64,000 nt of DNA. Origin: Trichobilharzia regenti. Lineage: Eukaryota > Platyhelminthes > Trematoda > Strigeidida > Schistosomatidae. A program made the position numbers and the translations under genes. Positions within the stretch are counted from its first letter, which is position 1, and every line of letters begins with the position of its first letter. This document shows, in pieces, positions 46,516-60,560 of this stretch. The notes below the pieces were generated by a model. That model worked only from the letters and a program-made list of their open reading frames with translations. It did not search any database and had not been told where the DNA came from. Location: the NCBI GenBank assembly GCA_944472135.2, contig OX235267.1, positions 14,925,452-14,989,451 of the forward strand. The letters are read 5' to 3'.

Positions 46516-46929
46516 AATACATAGTTTTTTTTTACATCAAAATGTTTTAAAAATCAAGCGGTTAAAATTAACTGAGCCATTTTTAGGTATACCTAGGCGG
46601 AGGATGGAATTAAGACGTCAAACGTCATCAAAACGTCGATTAACTAATAGATGTTAGTAACAAGATATCAAAGTTTTGAAGAAGGGAGAGGTAGGTGACA
46701 GGAATTAGTTACTCACTTCAAGATAAATTAATTTTTAGGTGTTAATAACAAGTTGTGTTACATAATCAAGAAATTCGTAAAATAGCAATGATGACTAAGA
46801 AGAGGAAATACATAATATACAAACGAGTTAATAGAATTAGCTAGAATTGTAATAATAACAAAGTCAAAAGATAGTTACAAAGGGAGGGGAAAATCGTTTT
46901 TAAACACCTATTACACCTATTATATAGTT

Positions 46930-47960
46930 GGCCATGCATGGCAAAGTAAGGAGCTCTATAAATTTCTTTTGAACCAACGCATAGATGTGGCTTGTTTAGA
47001 CGAATTCCGATTGCCTCTGCTGTATGTATGTGAAAGCCAAACTCTTAGACCATGTGGAAAGAGGTTGAGTGAATTATGATTGATAAATAACCTTAAAAGC
47101 TTTGTTAGAATTGACTTGATGTCCAGTCAGTATCGTCGAGATGAGCTAGTATTGAGCTGTGTATAGCGGCTATATTCAGACTTTTGCTAAACCAAGATGG
47201 GAGGTATTCAGAAGTTCCACAATAAACTTGCCTGATTATACACCCAATGTAACTAGTTCCCCTAGGAACAGTTGAACTGATAAATACACATGGAAGAGGT
47301 GAAATAATTGAGCATTTTGTCTTCATTTCTTGAACTAAGTTTTAGTCGGCTAGTGAATACACAACATAGCTTAACTGAGTTGAAAGTTCATTTGAGGGCC
47401 CTTCTCAGACATTGTGAAACGATTTCACTCACTATTGATATCACCTGTGAATCACATTCTAAGGAAGACTGATCTTATGGGAACAGTCCACACCATTGAC
47501 TTTTTACTTGCTGAGTTCATGTGTTTGTTGGTTCAAGAATTTAATTGGACATTCGTATTACCTAGTTCTTCATTCAGCGTCTCATTTGAACTGATAACTC
47601 TGGCTAGCTCGGTGAACCACACATCTAACCAGATTGCATTATATTGTATTTTAGAGGTACAAGGCTCAGGAAGTGTGAGTATATTGTCCAGTGGAAGTAG
47701 GTTTGTCGATAGAAACCTCTACATATTGTTCCGTCTGAAAAATCTGTTTCTCAGCATTCAGTTTACTTTGGAAGCAGAATCAGACGTTGGTGATGTACCC
47801 AACATTTCTAGAATATCTAGTTAAGAGTAGGGAAAACAGATATTTTAATATCTATCTATATTCAGGAAGAAAACATACTCCAACAAATATTAAGACTTCG
47901 GGTCATCATACCCCATCAGCGCAAAGATATCAGCTGTTTCAAGTCTTCTTAGACCAGCAG
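46930..47960 (-). pseudogene. PLE-2 Penelope-like reverse transcriptase end plus GIY-YIG
   Basis: The minus strand reads KPTSTGQYTH and NLVRCVVHRA (end of the reverse transcriptase, 47430-47720), then GTSYIGCIIRQVYCGTSEYL (GIY-YIG core, near 47200-47260) and FKVIYQS. The GIY-YIG endonuclease makes the target nick in Penelope-like transposition. Several stops and frameshifts. Confidence 0.75.
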
Positions 47961-48109
47961 ACTCTTTGACGTTAACGGATGAGAAAGAAAAAGGAGAGGA
48001 AATATCAAACATTACTGAAACTCTCCTCAAGTAAAACAACTACCCAAGGAACTTCATCAACAAAATCAACTTTTCATACAATGATTCCCTTTTCAGAAAT
48101 TTGAACAAA

Positions 48110-48315
48110 GAAAAAAAAGAAACATTGGCGCAGAATAATCTGAATCCATTTTATTTCGTCGGTTCTCATCATTAGCTGCGTACAAGCTGAATTCTTCAGT
48201 GAAATAAAAAAAAGTGTACAATTTTAACAAACTTTTGTCCACTAGCAAGCATATTGTCACAGCGTCATAGTAAAATAAGGCGTTGAGATTTACAAGGTGT
48301 CTAAAGTGTTACGAC

Positions 48316-48346
<31 letters not shown>

Positions 48347-49960
48347 ATCTTGTTAGTGAGAAGTTTCTTCAAAAATTAATTAACACTTGTGTTGTTGGGG
48401 TGGTAACAAAAGAAAATTAGTAATAGTTGCGTAATTAGATAACAGAAGACCAAAATTTTACAATTTCCGTGCACATGAGGTCAGATGAGAAGTTGATGAT
48501 GTAATACAGTGAACGGAACTCAGAAGATCAAGAAAAAAAAGATCTCTTAAGAGAGTCAAGCGAAAAATAAAGGGAGGGGGTGGAGTTAAAAGATAAGCTA
48601 ACAAAATTAGAAAACCAATAGTTACTAAGAAGTGAGTCACCAGGGTAATTGAAGCCCAACAACAGATTCTTTTGGGACACATAAGTCAGGCTTCAATCGT
48701 TTTATTTCTATAGCTTCAGCAAACCTGAGAAGACTTGGTGTACTTTGTCTGTTAATTATTTTGAATGATTCCAGCAAATCTACTCGGTGTCCAGAGTCAA
48801 TCAGGTATTTGGCGATTGAAGAGCCTAAACAATTCGGTCCCTTTAACAGGAGGCTCCTTGGTACATGTTCTCAGAATCTGATGTAGGCCCTTCTCTCTGT
48901 TCTTTCAATGTAACTGGTCCCGCAGATACATGTGAATTGGTATACACAGTTCGAGGTAACATGTGTAGAGTACTTGTCAATATTTGACTGCATCAGTGAG
49001 GAGGTTGTTCTGGACAGAGAAACTAATAACGCTGTAGAATACGTCCTAGACAGGGCTGTGCTTAATCTTTTATTTACCATTCTCATAATGTTGTCACCCT
49101 TGTAGTCGAGTTTGATGAAAATAGGCTTCTTACTGACTGTAGCTGTATCAAGCTTCTTGAGTTCATTCTTGCCATATTTTTCAGTGAAACTTTGTGGGTG
49201 ACCATTTTCTTTCAAGCATTTTTTCAAGAAGCATTAGTTCACTGTCTAGGTTGTTTGGTGAACATATTCTCTTCGCTCTAGAGAAAAGCGTTTTCACCAG
49301 CGTTCGTTTGTATCTCATTGGGCAGAAGATGTTGAAATTCAAGTAAAGACAACTCCATGTGTCTTTACAATATACAGACCTTTCGAGTGTCCCGTCATAT
49401 TTTCTCTCCAACTTTACGTAAAAAACAAATGGAATTTTTCATCCTCTTCATGCTCCATCGTGAAAGTGATGCTTTTGTGTACATTGTTGAAAGAGTTTAA
49501 TAGAGACGAAGCATGATTTAAATCATTGCATACAATGAATGTGTTATCAACTTATTTTATAGTAGTCTGTTATTTCACCAATCGTACACTTGAGCTTTGT
49601 CTGTTCCAAACTGGCCATAAATATATCAGCTAATATCGGCCCCAGTGGACTCCCTATTGTCACACCATCAGTCTGGCGACACATTTTGTTATCAAACTGG
49701 AATTGTATATCATGAGTACATAACACGAGAAACTGCTTAAATTCCAGTTTTGGTAGAGGAAGAAGAGATGAGAGTGTTGAATCAACACTGACATTAAGTA
49801 TGGTCGAAAAAGTATACTGAAAAAAATGGGCCTCAACATTTGTCATTCTATACAGATCAGAGATGTCAGACGATATCAGAAGAATATTCAAAAAACACAA
49901 CATCAGAGATTTCTTCAAAACTTCAGACACACACACACACACACTATAAAGCAACCTTGT
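48110..49960 (-). pseudogene. PLE-1 Penelope-like element, RT to 3' UTR
   Basis: The longest PLE of the window. Minus-strand blocks in order: FDNKMCRQTDGVTIGSPLGP and LADIFMASLEQTKL (reverse-transcriptase motif region, 49590-49690); YCKDTWSCLYLNFN and YKRTLVKTLFSRAKRICSP (49260-49390); VYQFTCICGTSYIERTERRA (GIY-YIG core, about 48880-48940); FKIINRQSTPSLLRFAEAI and KRLKPDLC; 3' UTR to 48110. A (TA)n tract lies at 48316-48342. The frame is interrupted several times, so it is inactive. Confidence 0.8.
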
Positions 49961-50340
49961 CTACGTAAAAACACCGAATCCCTAAAGATTCTCAATCTAA
50001 TCGTGTCTATAAAATAAAGTGCTTGGAATGTGATGCAATATACATCGGACAAACATCTCCAGAGGAAAAAACGATGTAATCAGAGGAAATGAACACCGTA
50101 GAGCCGTCTCTGTTCGACCAGCGAGAAATCCAGTTGCTGAACCAGAAAAGCTTGAAAAATCATCAACCACAGCTCGTCTGGCCACAAAATTGATTTTAAC
50201 AATATTGAAATAATCCAGAAAAAGCATTTCAGAAATCATAAAGAACGTCTCACATCATCATCAGCACTTTATATCAAATGGGATCTAAATTGTCTGATCT
50301 GAATAGGAATGATGGACTTAAAAAGAATTTGACCTGGTTA
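49960..50340 (+). mobile_element. PLE-8 GIY-YIG fragment
   Basis: The + strand reads RVYKIKCLECDAIYIGQTS (GIY-YIG core), NEHRRAVS, then in another frame IDFNNIEIIQKKHFRNHKER. Head-to-head with PLE-1. 50341-51010 shows nothing recognised. Confidence 0.7.
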
Positions 50341-51014
50341 CAACACCTCACCCTAATTTCGCGCATGAAATGACAAAATTAACACGAATGTGTTAAACAA
50401 TTTCACTATGTAAACACATGCAGTTGTTTTATAACTTTATACACTTATCAAATCGAACAGTCTACACACTTGGTTTTGTTATCTTTACCAATTGGCCAAC
50501 TTGATGACGTAAAAATTACCCCATTCTGAAGAACGATGATGACGTTTGTTATATATATACATAAGCTGAGTGGATTTTGTGAATTCTGGTTTAATATAAC
50601 TACTACTTTGATAAAACTATTAGCAGCAGCATTAAGTAGCGAAACATCAGTAAAAACAACAAAGTCATTTTGTTTTTCATTCACTGGGGAATACAAAGAG
50701 AACTTTTATAATAATGAATATTATATATCCAATACCCAGATTTTTTCAAATAGATAAATTCGGTTAGGACATATATGAAAAATTATATATTAGTGTAGAG
50801 CCAGTGATGAGGAACTAATTGAAAAGGAATGCATAATTCTTCTTCGCTTAATTTGTTGTTTTGTCTAGGTGCATAAATGGGAATTTGGAGATTACTGTAA
50901 CCTACCTTACTTATTTTTGATGGGATGAATCAAATTCCAAGGACTTATTAGAATGTGATGATGGCTTTTATTCGATGAAACCATGTTGGTACATTCGTAT
51001 GATTATAAACAATG

Positions 51015-51680
51015 AATTGTGTGGAGGATTTCATCATGAGCTGACACATCAGTTAGACAACCACTGGAAAACCCACTGGGAGTACTGGACAGCTGTCTCG
51101 CCAGACTGGTTTGGGACCCTTCTGCAGTACGCACACACACACGGGGTTCAAACCCAGGACATTCTGGTTACAAGGCAAGCTAGCTGGTAGACCATTGAGC
51201 CACTCGGACCCGATCCATTGGCCCATGAATTATAATTTCTACTAATTCACGAGATAGCGCGATCATTTCGTAAAGTCTTCTTCTATGAGTTACTGCCTCA
51301 TTTCCAACCTGCTGTGCCCTACTGGTCACAATTTCCAGCCAGGACCCCAGGTCACTTCCTGAATAGGACCAGATTAATTTTCAAGTATTGGTTTTGTACG
51401 GATTTTGTTTGATTGCATGGAGGATTTCATCATAAGGTGACATCAGTTAGAGAACCACTGGAACGGGTCCCCAGTGGCTCAGTGGTCTACGAGCTGGCTT
51501 GCCTTGTAACCAGAAGGTCCTAAGTTCGAACCCCGGTGGGTGCGTACTGATGAAGAGTCCCAAACTAAGAAGAGACAGCTCTCCAGTGCTCCCAGCTGGT
51601 TTTCCAATGGTTCTCTATCTGATGTATCAGCTCATGATGAAATCCTCCATCCAATCAAACTAAATCCCTACAAAACCAAT
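51015..51680. mobile_element. SINE-3 inverted pair
   Basis: Minus copy 51015-51370, minus tail 51380-51453, plus head and tail 51454-51680 with B box gttcgaacccc. The plus arm has tactgatgaagagtcccaaa. Confidence 0.8.
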
Positions 51681-51837
51681 ACTCAGAAAATAAACTGTGT
51701 GTGTTTGAAATGTCATCCAGCTGTCACTGCCGTATCACTCCGTCTGTGTGTGTGTGTTATGCAAAACAGACGTTTCTAATATGGAATAATATTCTACTCC
51801 ACAATTGCCTAAATCCTACCATTAGAATAAATGGGCT

Positions 51838-52060
51838 TTTGGATTTCATCATGAACTGACAAATTGGTTAGAGAAACTTGGAAAACAAAAAGGGAATACA
51901 GGACAGCCAGCTGTTTCGTCAGAATAGTTTGGGACTCTTCAGTAGTATGCATCCACCTGGAATGCGCTATACCGTGAATTGGCATTCATGGACAGGTCAT
52001 TGGATTGGGTCTTACTGTCTGAATTGTCTACGAGTTCGCCTTAAAACCGGTAGGTTTTCA
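51838..52060. mobile_element. SINE-3 inverted fragments
   Basis: Minus tail with gacagccagctgtttcgtc to 51960, joined to a plus left block and head. Confidence 0.65.
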
Positions 52061-52645
52061 TTACACCCTTATTTAGCTGTCAACAGTTCGATATTAGAAC
52101 ACCTGGTCCAAATCGGCTGGCCACGAAGCCATCATTGAAGAATCCTTCTCCATCACTATCTGCTGGGTACCAAATAAATTGCTAGAAATATCCAGGTACC
52201 GAATACACCAAACAGAAGAGGCCACCATCGCGATTCGCCTGAAACAACCAGTGCTCTGTTTGTGTTCAGAAGAGACAGGTTCAGTCAGCCACTTCTACTC
52301 TCCCGGCCGGCCTTCAGTGGAGACTGTAAATTCATGGATTCGTATTATTCTTCTTCTTCTTCTTAATTCCCCTGATATTCAGTATGGTGCAGTGTCATGT
52401 TGATGCTATCGAACTGTAATCCATTGGTATTATTATTATCATGATTATTGATTAGATGTTATTTAAACAACATTAATGCTGTTTTGGTAATAACACTTAT
52501 TCACTCATTGGCTATTATGGATGGATGCATATAACTGTAGAAGCTGATGACGAAGAGCAATATATCGATCAGAAGAATATTCTTTGTTCAGTAACCATTC
52601 TTTTGAAAACAAAAAAAACATTTTAATTGGCAATTTTAACCATTT
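52060..52645 (+). mobile_element. PLE-6 Penelope-like 3' end
   Basis: Reads YQINC-, EISRYRIHQTEEATIAIRLK and QPVLCLCSEE, then the same UTR as 32800-33080. Confidence 0.7.
52534..52592 (+). ncRNA. Hammerhead-like motif in PLE-6 3' UTR
   Basis: Same layout as 32986-33044, with one changed base in the stem II loop. Confidence 0.35.
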
Positions 52646-52699
52646 AAATTTATTCCTTTGTTCACTAATAATAATCAATCGTATCATTTATTGATTCTG

Positions 52700-53740
52700 A
52701 TTGCAGTAGACAGGATGTGACAGACGGCGGGCCGGGCAACAAGGAGACAGGCATAAAATGGGCCAACCCAAAAAATTTCAAGGATATGAATTTCACTAAT
52801 GATGTATTTCTGATTTCTCACAAACTGGAAGATATACAAGTGAAAAGCAACAAGGTGGCGACAGAAGAAGCATCAAAGATCGTACGGACTTCAGGTGGAC
52901 ATAGAAAAAACAGAGGTAGGTGATGAAGATTCCAGACCAAAAACAACAGCAACAGCAACAATAATGACAGACAAAAACCACTATAAAATGGGGGGAGAAG
53001 TCTGAAAGAATCAACCTCTTTCACCTACTTACCTAGCTGGGAAGCATCGTTTCAACTACAGGCAGATGGAACTGGTGAGGATATTAAAGCAGCGAGGATT
53101 AGGAAAGCTAATCAAGCTTTCATTACTCCCAAGTTTGTGTGGAGATCAGCAGCACTACTCAGCATTCAGTATGAAAAATAAGTTTGGATTTTCAACTTCA
53201 ATGTGAATTGAGTGCTACTATATGGATCAGAGACTTGGCGCTGCGCTGCACCGCGCCGCGTCACGAAGGCCACTTCTAACAAACCACACACACACCTTCA
53301 TCAACAGCTGTCTCCGCTCAAATACTTCACTCAAGATTAGTTGGTCAGCCTGAAAAGATCAGCGACAAGGATGTCTGGAAATGAGAAAACCAACCCAGCA
53401 GGAACCAGTTATGCAAGAAATCTGCAGGAAGAAATGGAGGTGGATTAGATTAGTCATATTCTGAGAAAACAAATCATCATCAAGTGAGTGACATCACACT
53501 TCATGCCATCGCTTGAGTGGAATCTGAATCGGAAGTGGTGAGTTCGTTGGTTGTCTGTGAGAGGGTGACATGTAGGAGGAGGAAGAGGTCATATGAAGAG
53601 GAGATGAAAGTATGTGGGCAGACATGGAGCCAGGCGATGAAAACGTTGGCGAAGAACCTCAGATGCAATGAAGACGTGTGGCTGAAGCCCTCTAAGTTCC
53701 TCTAAGAACTAAAGGAAAGGAAGCAATTATAATAGTAATA
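52700..53740 (+). pseudogene. LINE reverse transcriptase 3' part (RTE-C)
   Basis: Reads GNKETGIKWANPKNF, MNFTNDVFLISHKLED (a decayed FADD box), then SETW-, FINSCL-, RKKWRWI- and a tail to ctaagaactaaagg. It covers the palm through the C-terminus and ties the 42110 and 41460 fragments into one family. Multiple frameshifts. Confidence 0.75.
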
Positions 53741-53840
53741 ATATCATCATTCATTAATCAAGTCGTCATTTTATAATATATATCTATGCTATTATTTACC
53801 AACTTTGTAGAAAAATAAAATACTCAAGTCATCAATCAAC

Positions 53841-53918
53841 CAGTCAGTCAGTCAGTCAGTCAGTCAGTCAGTCAGTCAGTCAGTCAGTCAGTCAGTCAGT
53901 CAGTCAGTCAGTCAGTCA
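53841..53918. repeat. (CAGT)n microsatellite
   Basis: About 19 perfect tetranucleotide units. Confidence 0.95.
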
Positions 53919-53966
53919 ATCCATCAACAGAAGATTTCACTGTGAATTTGGTCACTTTTCTTATTG

Positions 53967-56251
<2,285 letters not shown>

Positions 56252-56456
56252 GCTGTTGTTTATTTATCACTTTGGTAGCCTTTTCTTTTGACAAGATAAT
56301 ATTGTGTTCTTATTATTATTATTTTCATTATATTTTTCATGGCGTTTTCTTTTCATTGTCTTCTGCTTTCTATGCGATGTTTTATTTCTCTTCCACGTAT
56401 TGAAATGTGACACATGTTTGGAAAGAAATTATCAATTAGATTTATCACATATTAGT

Positions 56457-56458
<2 letters not shown>

Positions 56459-56502
<44 letters not shown>
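56459..56502. repeat. (TA)n microsatellite
   Basis: About 22 units. Confidence 0.95.
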
Positions 56503-56505
<3 letters not shown>

Positions 56506-56514
56506 ATATAGCGC

Positions 56515-56640
56515 AGTAAAGATATGGCGCAGTGGCCTAAGGATTCAACTTTCAGACAGGCGTTGTCGAATTCGAACAACCAATCACCCTTACCCTACCA
56601 TATCCCCCTATTCTACAATAAATGTAACCTATAGCTTTAT
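56515..56640 (+). mobile_element. Possible fourth tRNA-like SINE
   Basis: gatatggcgcagtggcctaa followed by gtcgaattcgaac is a weak A-box/B-box pair, followed by C-rich sequence. Only one copy seen. Confidence 0.3.
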
Positions 56641-56699
56641 TTTCATTCCTTCTATTCTTCTGCTAAATGGTTCTGGCGAGGAACAAACACAAGAGAAAG

Positions 56700-57959
56700 A
56701 GGCGTAGTCTTTAGACAAGGAAGAGGGTGTATTGATAATATATCTTCTACATTCGACAGACTCTGGAACATTGACAGCACTTACTGTCGATATCCAACAA
56801 TCGCCAGAATTTCTTAACTTGAAAGCGATATTTCAATTCTGTAGACCGAAAGGTACTATGGGGATGTTTGGCTGTGAAGGGAATGCCGAGAAAATATATT
56901 GCATTGATCTAGGCACTCTACTGGAACTTATGAAGTCAGACAGGTGAGAGCCTACGAAGAGTTGCCATTTGAAGTGGTGTCTGTCAGGAATACCAATTGT
57001 CCCAATAACTTCTGTTTAATTTCATCATAGATGTTCTAAGGGACTTAACCCTGACTGACTTCAGCAACTCAGTGGTTGAATTTTTATTAATCAGGGAATA
57101 ATCTCGTTGAATTAGAATATACAGATGATATAGTCACCCCACCTAGGTGAAGACGTTGAACACCTTGATCAGTGAGCAACCTCTGAATGTTTGGCATGCG
57201 ATTCGCCTCCCTTGTCGAATATATAAGGTGACGAGGTTACAGGACTGGACTACACTGACCCACTCCTAGCTTAGAGATAGGTAGGAGGGAAGCAGTTGGT
57301 CCAGAGTGTTGACCACTTCACTTATTTGGAGAGTAACATCAGTCCTAACAGGCTGATCCCTCAAGAGATTTCAGGATGGATACAGAAGGCTAGTTCGGCA
57401 TTTGCCTGCCAACTTATACTATCTGTGACTCAGTAGACGTGATATCTGGCTGGCTGTCAACAAAAATGTGTGTGTACTGCTCAGCAGCACTTCCCTCTGC
57501 CCCCTTGTATTGCATGGCTGACTGTGAGATATAGCCGCCATCGTAAGTGGAAGACATGAAAAGACTGGCTAAAGAGTTGTCTTTAATCATAGGTATCTGT
57601 CTGTGTTTCATCTCCCGTATTAAGCGATATTATATGGCGAGTAGTATTGAAGTGGGGCATGGATCGAGTGATAGGTGAGTTGGAGTTGAAGGCAATCGAC
57701 AAAGTGGCTGTGGAGTTACACCACTTGAGTGAGATGTTTGACATGGGTTACGCATACCTAGCCTAGCCTGGCCATCGATCGCCTACCTCGACATTGGGCA
57801 ATGTTAGCTGACTGACTGTCATAGGATTAATCAGATTGGAAAAGAGTTGGCCAGTCGTGGTGGTGGTCAAATCAGAACATGGCTTCATTAGTCAGTGTAA
57901 TAGATCCACAACAGTTAGTTTAAGCCAGCCGGCCAGCCAACCACTTATGGAGGTATAGA

Positions 57960-57960
<1 letters not shown>
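56700..57960 (+). pseudogene. RTE-A LINE, longest copy (reverse transcriptase palm to tail)
   Basis: The + strand reads VFRQGRGCIDNI (56708-56745), then VRAYEELPFE and LVELEYTDDIV (decayed YADD box, near 57110), VDHFTYLESNIS and the RTE-A C-terminal tail. It shows that the many short RTE-A fragments of the window belong to a reverse-transcriptase element. Stops and frameshifts throughout. Confidence 0.75.

Positions 57961-57961
<1 letters not shown>

Positions 57962-58008
<47 letters not shown>
57962..58008. repeat. (TA)n microsatellite
   Basis: About 23 units between RTE-A and PLE-4. Confidence 0.95.
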
Positions 58009-58009
<1 letters not shown>

Positions 58010-58014
<5 letters not shown>

Positions 58015-58430
58015 TTATATAAACGCATATTTATATGCACAGAATAGATATCCACGGAATTTCATCAAAAGACATATACCCCCAAGCCAACCTATCAAAC
58101 CAAAAGCCTACAAGGAAAGCACAAAGAAAATCGCCTTACCATATATAAAGGATATCTCAGAAACCACTACAAGACTCTTCAAACCTTTAGGAATTGACGC
58201 CGTACACAGCCAACAAAGTCACTTCACTCAATTCTATGTCAACCAAAAGACTCAACAGTGAAAGAAGATAAAACCAACATCATTTACAAAATAAATTGTA
58301 ACAACTGCGGGAAACACTACATTGGCTAAAGTGGACGTCCCCTTCATCTTCGTATCCACGAGCATAAGCTAGTCGTCAAAAGATATGACATCCACTCCCT
58401 CATACAAACAACCACGGATTTATTATATTC
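58010..58430 (+). mobile_element. PLE-4 linker and GIY-YIG fragment
   Basis: Reads LPYIKDISETTTRLFKPLGI, then after a frameshift NIIYKINCNNCGKHYIG and LHLRIHEHKLV. Typical PLE linker plus GIY-YIG. A stop follows YIG. Confidence 0.75.
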
Positions 58431-58570
58431 CATGTTACTATTCTTTTTCTCTGCTGTTTATTATCCATCTCTGTTTACTCTCTTCTCTTGCTTTGTGTGT
58501 TATATGGAGGGATAGTGGTGGTAAGTGAAACTGCTGCACATCTGTGAAAGTTTTCTGCTGAAACCAATCT
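58430..58570 (+). mobile_element. RTE-A 3' UTR remainder
   Basis: Continues the RTE-A copy that stops at 57960. PLE-4 and the TA tract lie inside it. Confidence 0.6.
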
Positions 58571-58800
58571 GTAACTTCTTTCCTTCCTAATGTAGCCTAC
58601 ATCTTGAAGATAAATGTTTTGAAGTTTCAGTAGGTGTGTGGTGTTATTTCTCTGGTGTGAAGCTTCCTGCTAGCTAGTCTCATTTATCACCTTTTGTGTT
58701 TTTTGTACTTACTGCCGGCTAGTAAATCATATAAGGTTTCGAAGTGAATCTTCCAGGAAGTGAACCCCTGTACCATCCCCCTCCCGCTGACTGGTAAGTA
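58570..58800 (-). mobile_element. SINE-1, degenerate
   Basis: ttgaagtttcagtagg, tgctagctagtctcat and a decayed head. 58801-59580 shows nothing recognised. Confidence 0.5.
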
Positions 58801-59593
58801 TTCAAGCATTGAACCATACATATAGGCTTATAGTTTGGTAGACGAAAAATCTTTGACCAGCCATTAAGTAGTAACTAGTCTTATGCGTCTAACCCTTGGT
58901 ATATTTATTCAGACTGAATTCTATTAATCGAATTTGAAATGTAATCATCATACCACTAGGTGACTCACCAACACAGCGTATTCTCAATTATTTTAAGGTG
59001 GATGCAGGCGGTGACTGGCACGAATCCGTGGACTATCTAGTTTTCATGCTTACTGACACTCGTCAAGGCAAGGTGTGTCTGAATTCTTCAAGGAACTTAT
59101 GACCTCGATTGCAAACTTGACTGATAAAGTTAAGTCTGCAGCAACATATCAAGGAGTTCTAGGCGCCATAATATAAGTTACTACCTAGTGTCGAATCACG
59201 AGCACGAATATCTCAGTCAATAGCAATGTTTCTGACTGATGACTGCAGCATTATGTGACACGGATTCTGGCCCAGTGAGGACACGAGTTCTTTTGAAGAC
59301 CACAAATATACATCTTCCTGTGAGGAGTATCAAAAAACAGAAAACCTAGATTAGAAATAGGACTGTGTACCGAATACCTGAGATCATCTAACCTACAAAA
59401 TCCATTCTAAATAACTGAACTTTTAATAAACTTGCTATTCCCAACATTAGCAAAAATCTTCACAAAATGATGAATCATTTTCTTTTCTAATGATTCATGA
59501 TCCTGATATCCACAGATCCTTTTAACGCTTTATCCCATATCGATCTAACCGACTTATCTAAATGTATTATTTGAGAAATCAATTTAATTCATG

Positions 59594-60464
59594 ATTTCAT
59601 CATGAGCTGACACATCAGTTAGAGAACCATTGGAAAACCCACTGAGAGTACTGGACAGCCAGCTCTTTCATCAGACTAGTTTGGGACTCTTCATCAGTAC
59701 GCACCCTACAATTGGTGCTGGAACCCAGGACCTTCTGGTTACAAGGCGAGCTAGCTCGTAGACCATTGGCCGCTCGGACCCGATTCAGTGGCCAGACCAT
59801 GAATCCTAACTTCTACCAGCCAATTCACGACATGGCATGACCACAAGCCAATCTCTCCGGAGAGTATTTGTCTCCACACCCGACCACCTCCTGCATCCTA
59901 CTGGTTATAGCTTCCCACTAGAACCCACCCAGGTAACTACCTACCTGAATAGGGCCATTCGCTAGTGAGCACCTCATCGATATTCAATTATTGGTTTGTA
60001 GGGATTTGATTGATTGGTTACAGGATTTCACCATGAGCTGACATTCGTTAGAGAACCACTTGAATGTCGATGAGATGCTCACTAGCGAATGGCCCTATTC
60101 AGGTAGGTAGTTACCTGGGTGGGTTCTAGTGGGAAGCTATAACCAGTAGGATGCAGGAGGTGGTCGGGTGTGGGGACAAATACTCTCCGGAGAGATTGGC
60201 TTGCGGTCATGCCATGTCGTGAATTGGCTGGTAGAAGTTAGGATTCATGGTCTGGCCACTGAATCGAGTCCGAGCGGCTCAATGGTCTACGAGCTAGCTC
60301 ACCTTGTAACCAGAAGGTCCTGGGTTCCAGCACCAATTGTAGAGTGCGTACTGATGAAGAGTCCCAAACTAGTCTGATGAAAGAGCTGGCTGTCCAGTAC
60401 TCCCAGTGGGTTTTCCAATGGTTCTCTAACTGATGTGTCAGATCACGATGAAATCCTTGAATAT
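59594..60464. mobile_element. SINE-3 inverted dimer with one target duplication
   Basis: tttaattcatg at 59583-59593 and 60465-60475 brackets a minus copy (59594-59980), a minus tail (about 59985-60063) and a plus copy (60064-60464). The arms are nearly identical and share private variants such as ctctccggagag and the altered B-box region ggttccagcacc. Confidence 0.85.
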
Positions 60465-60560
60465 TTTAATTCATGTTGAAAATCATGTCATTTTATTGAT
60501 TACCTTTTAGAAGATCATGTCAAATGTCTGTGTTTTAATTCATGGATAATCCCCATTCAG

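Noticed and set aside
47414..47824. 136-residue + strand open frame
   Set aside because: Antisense shadow of the PLE-2 reverse-transcriptase remnant on the minus strand.
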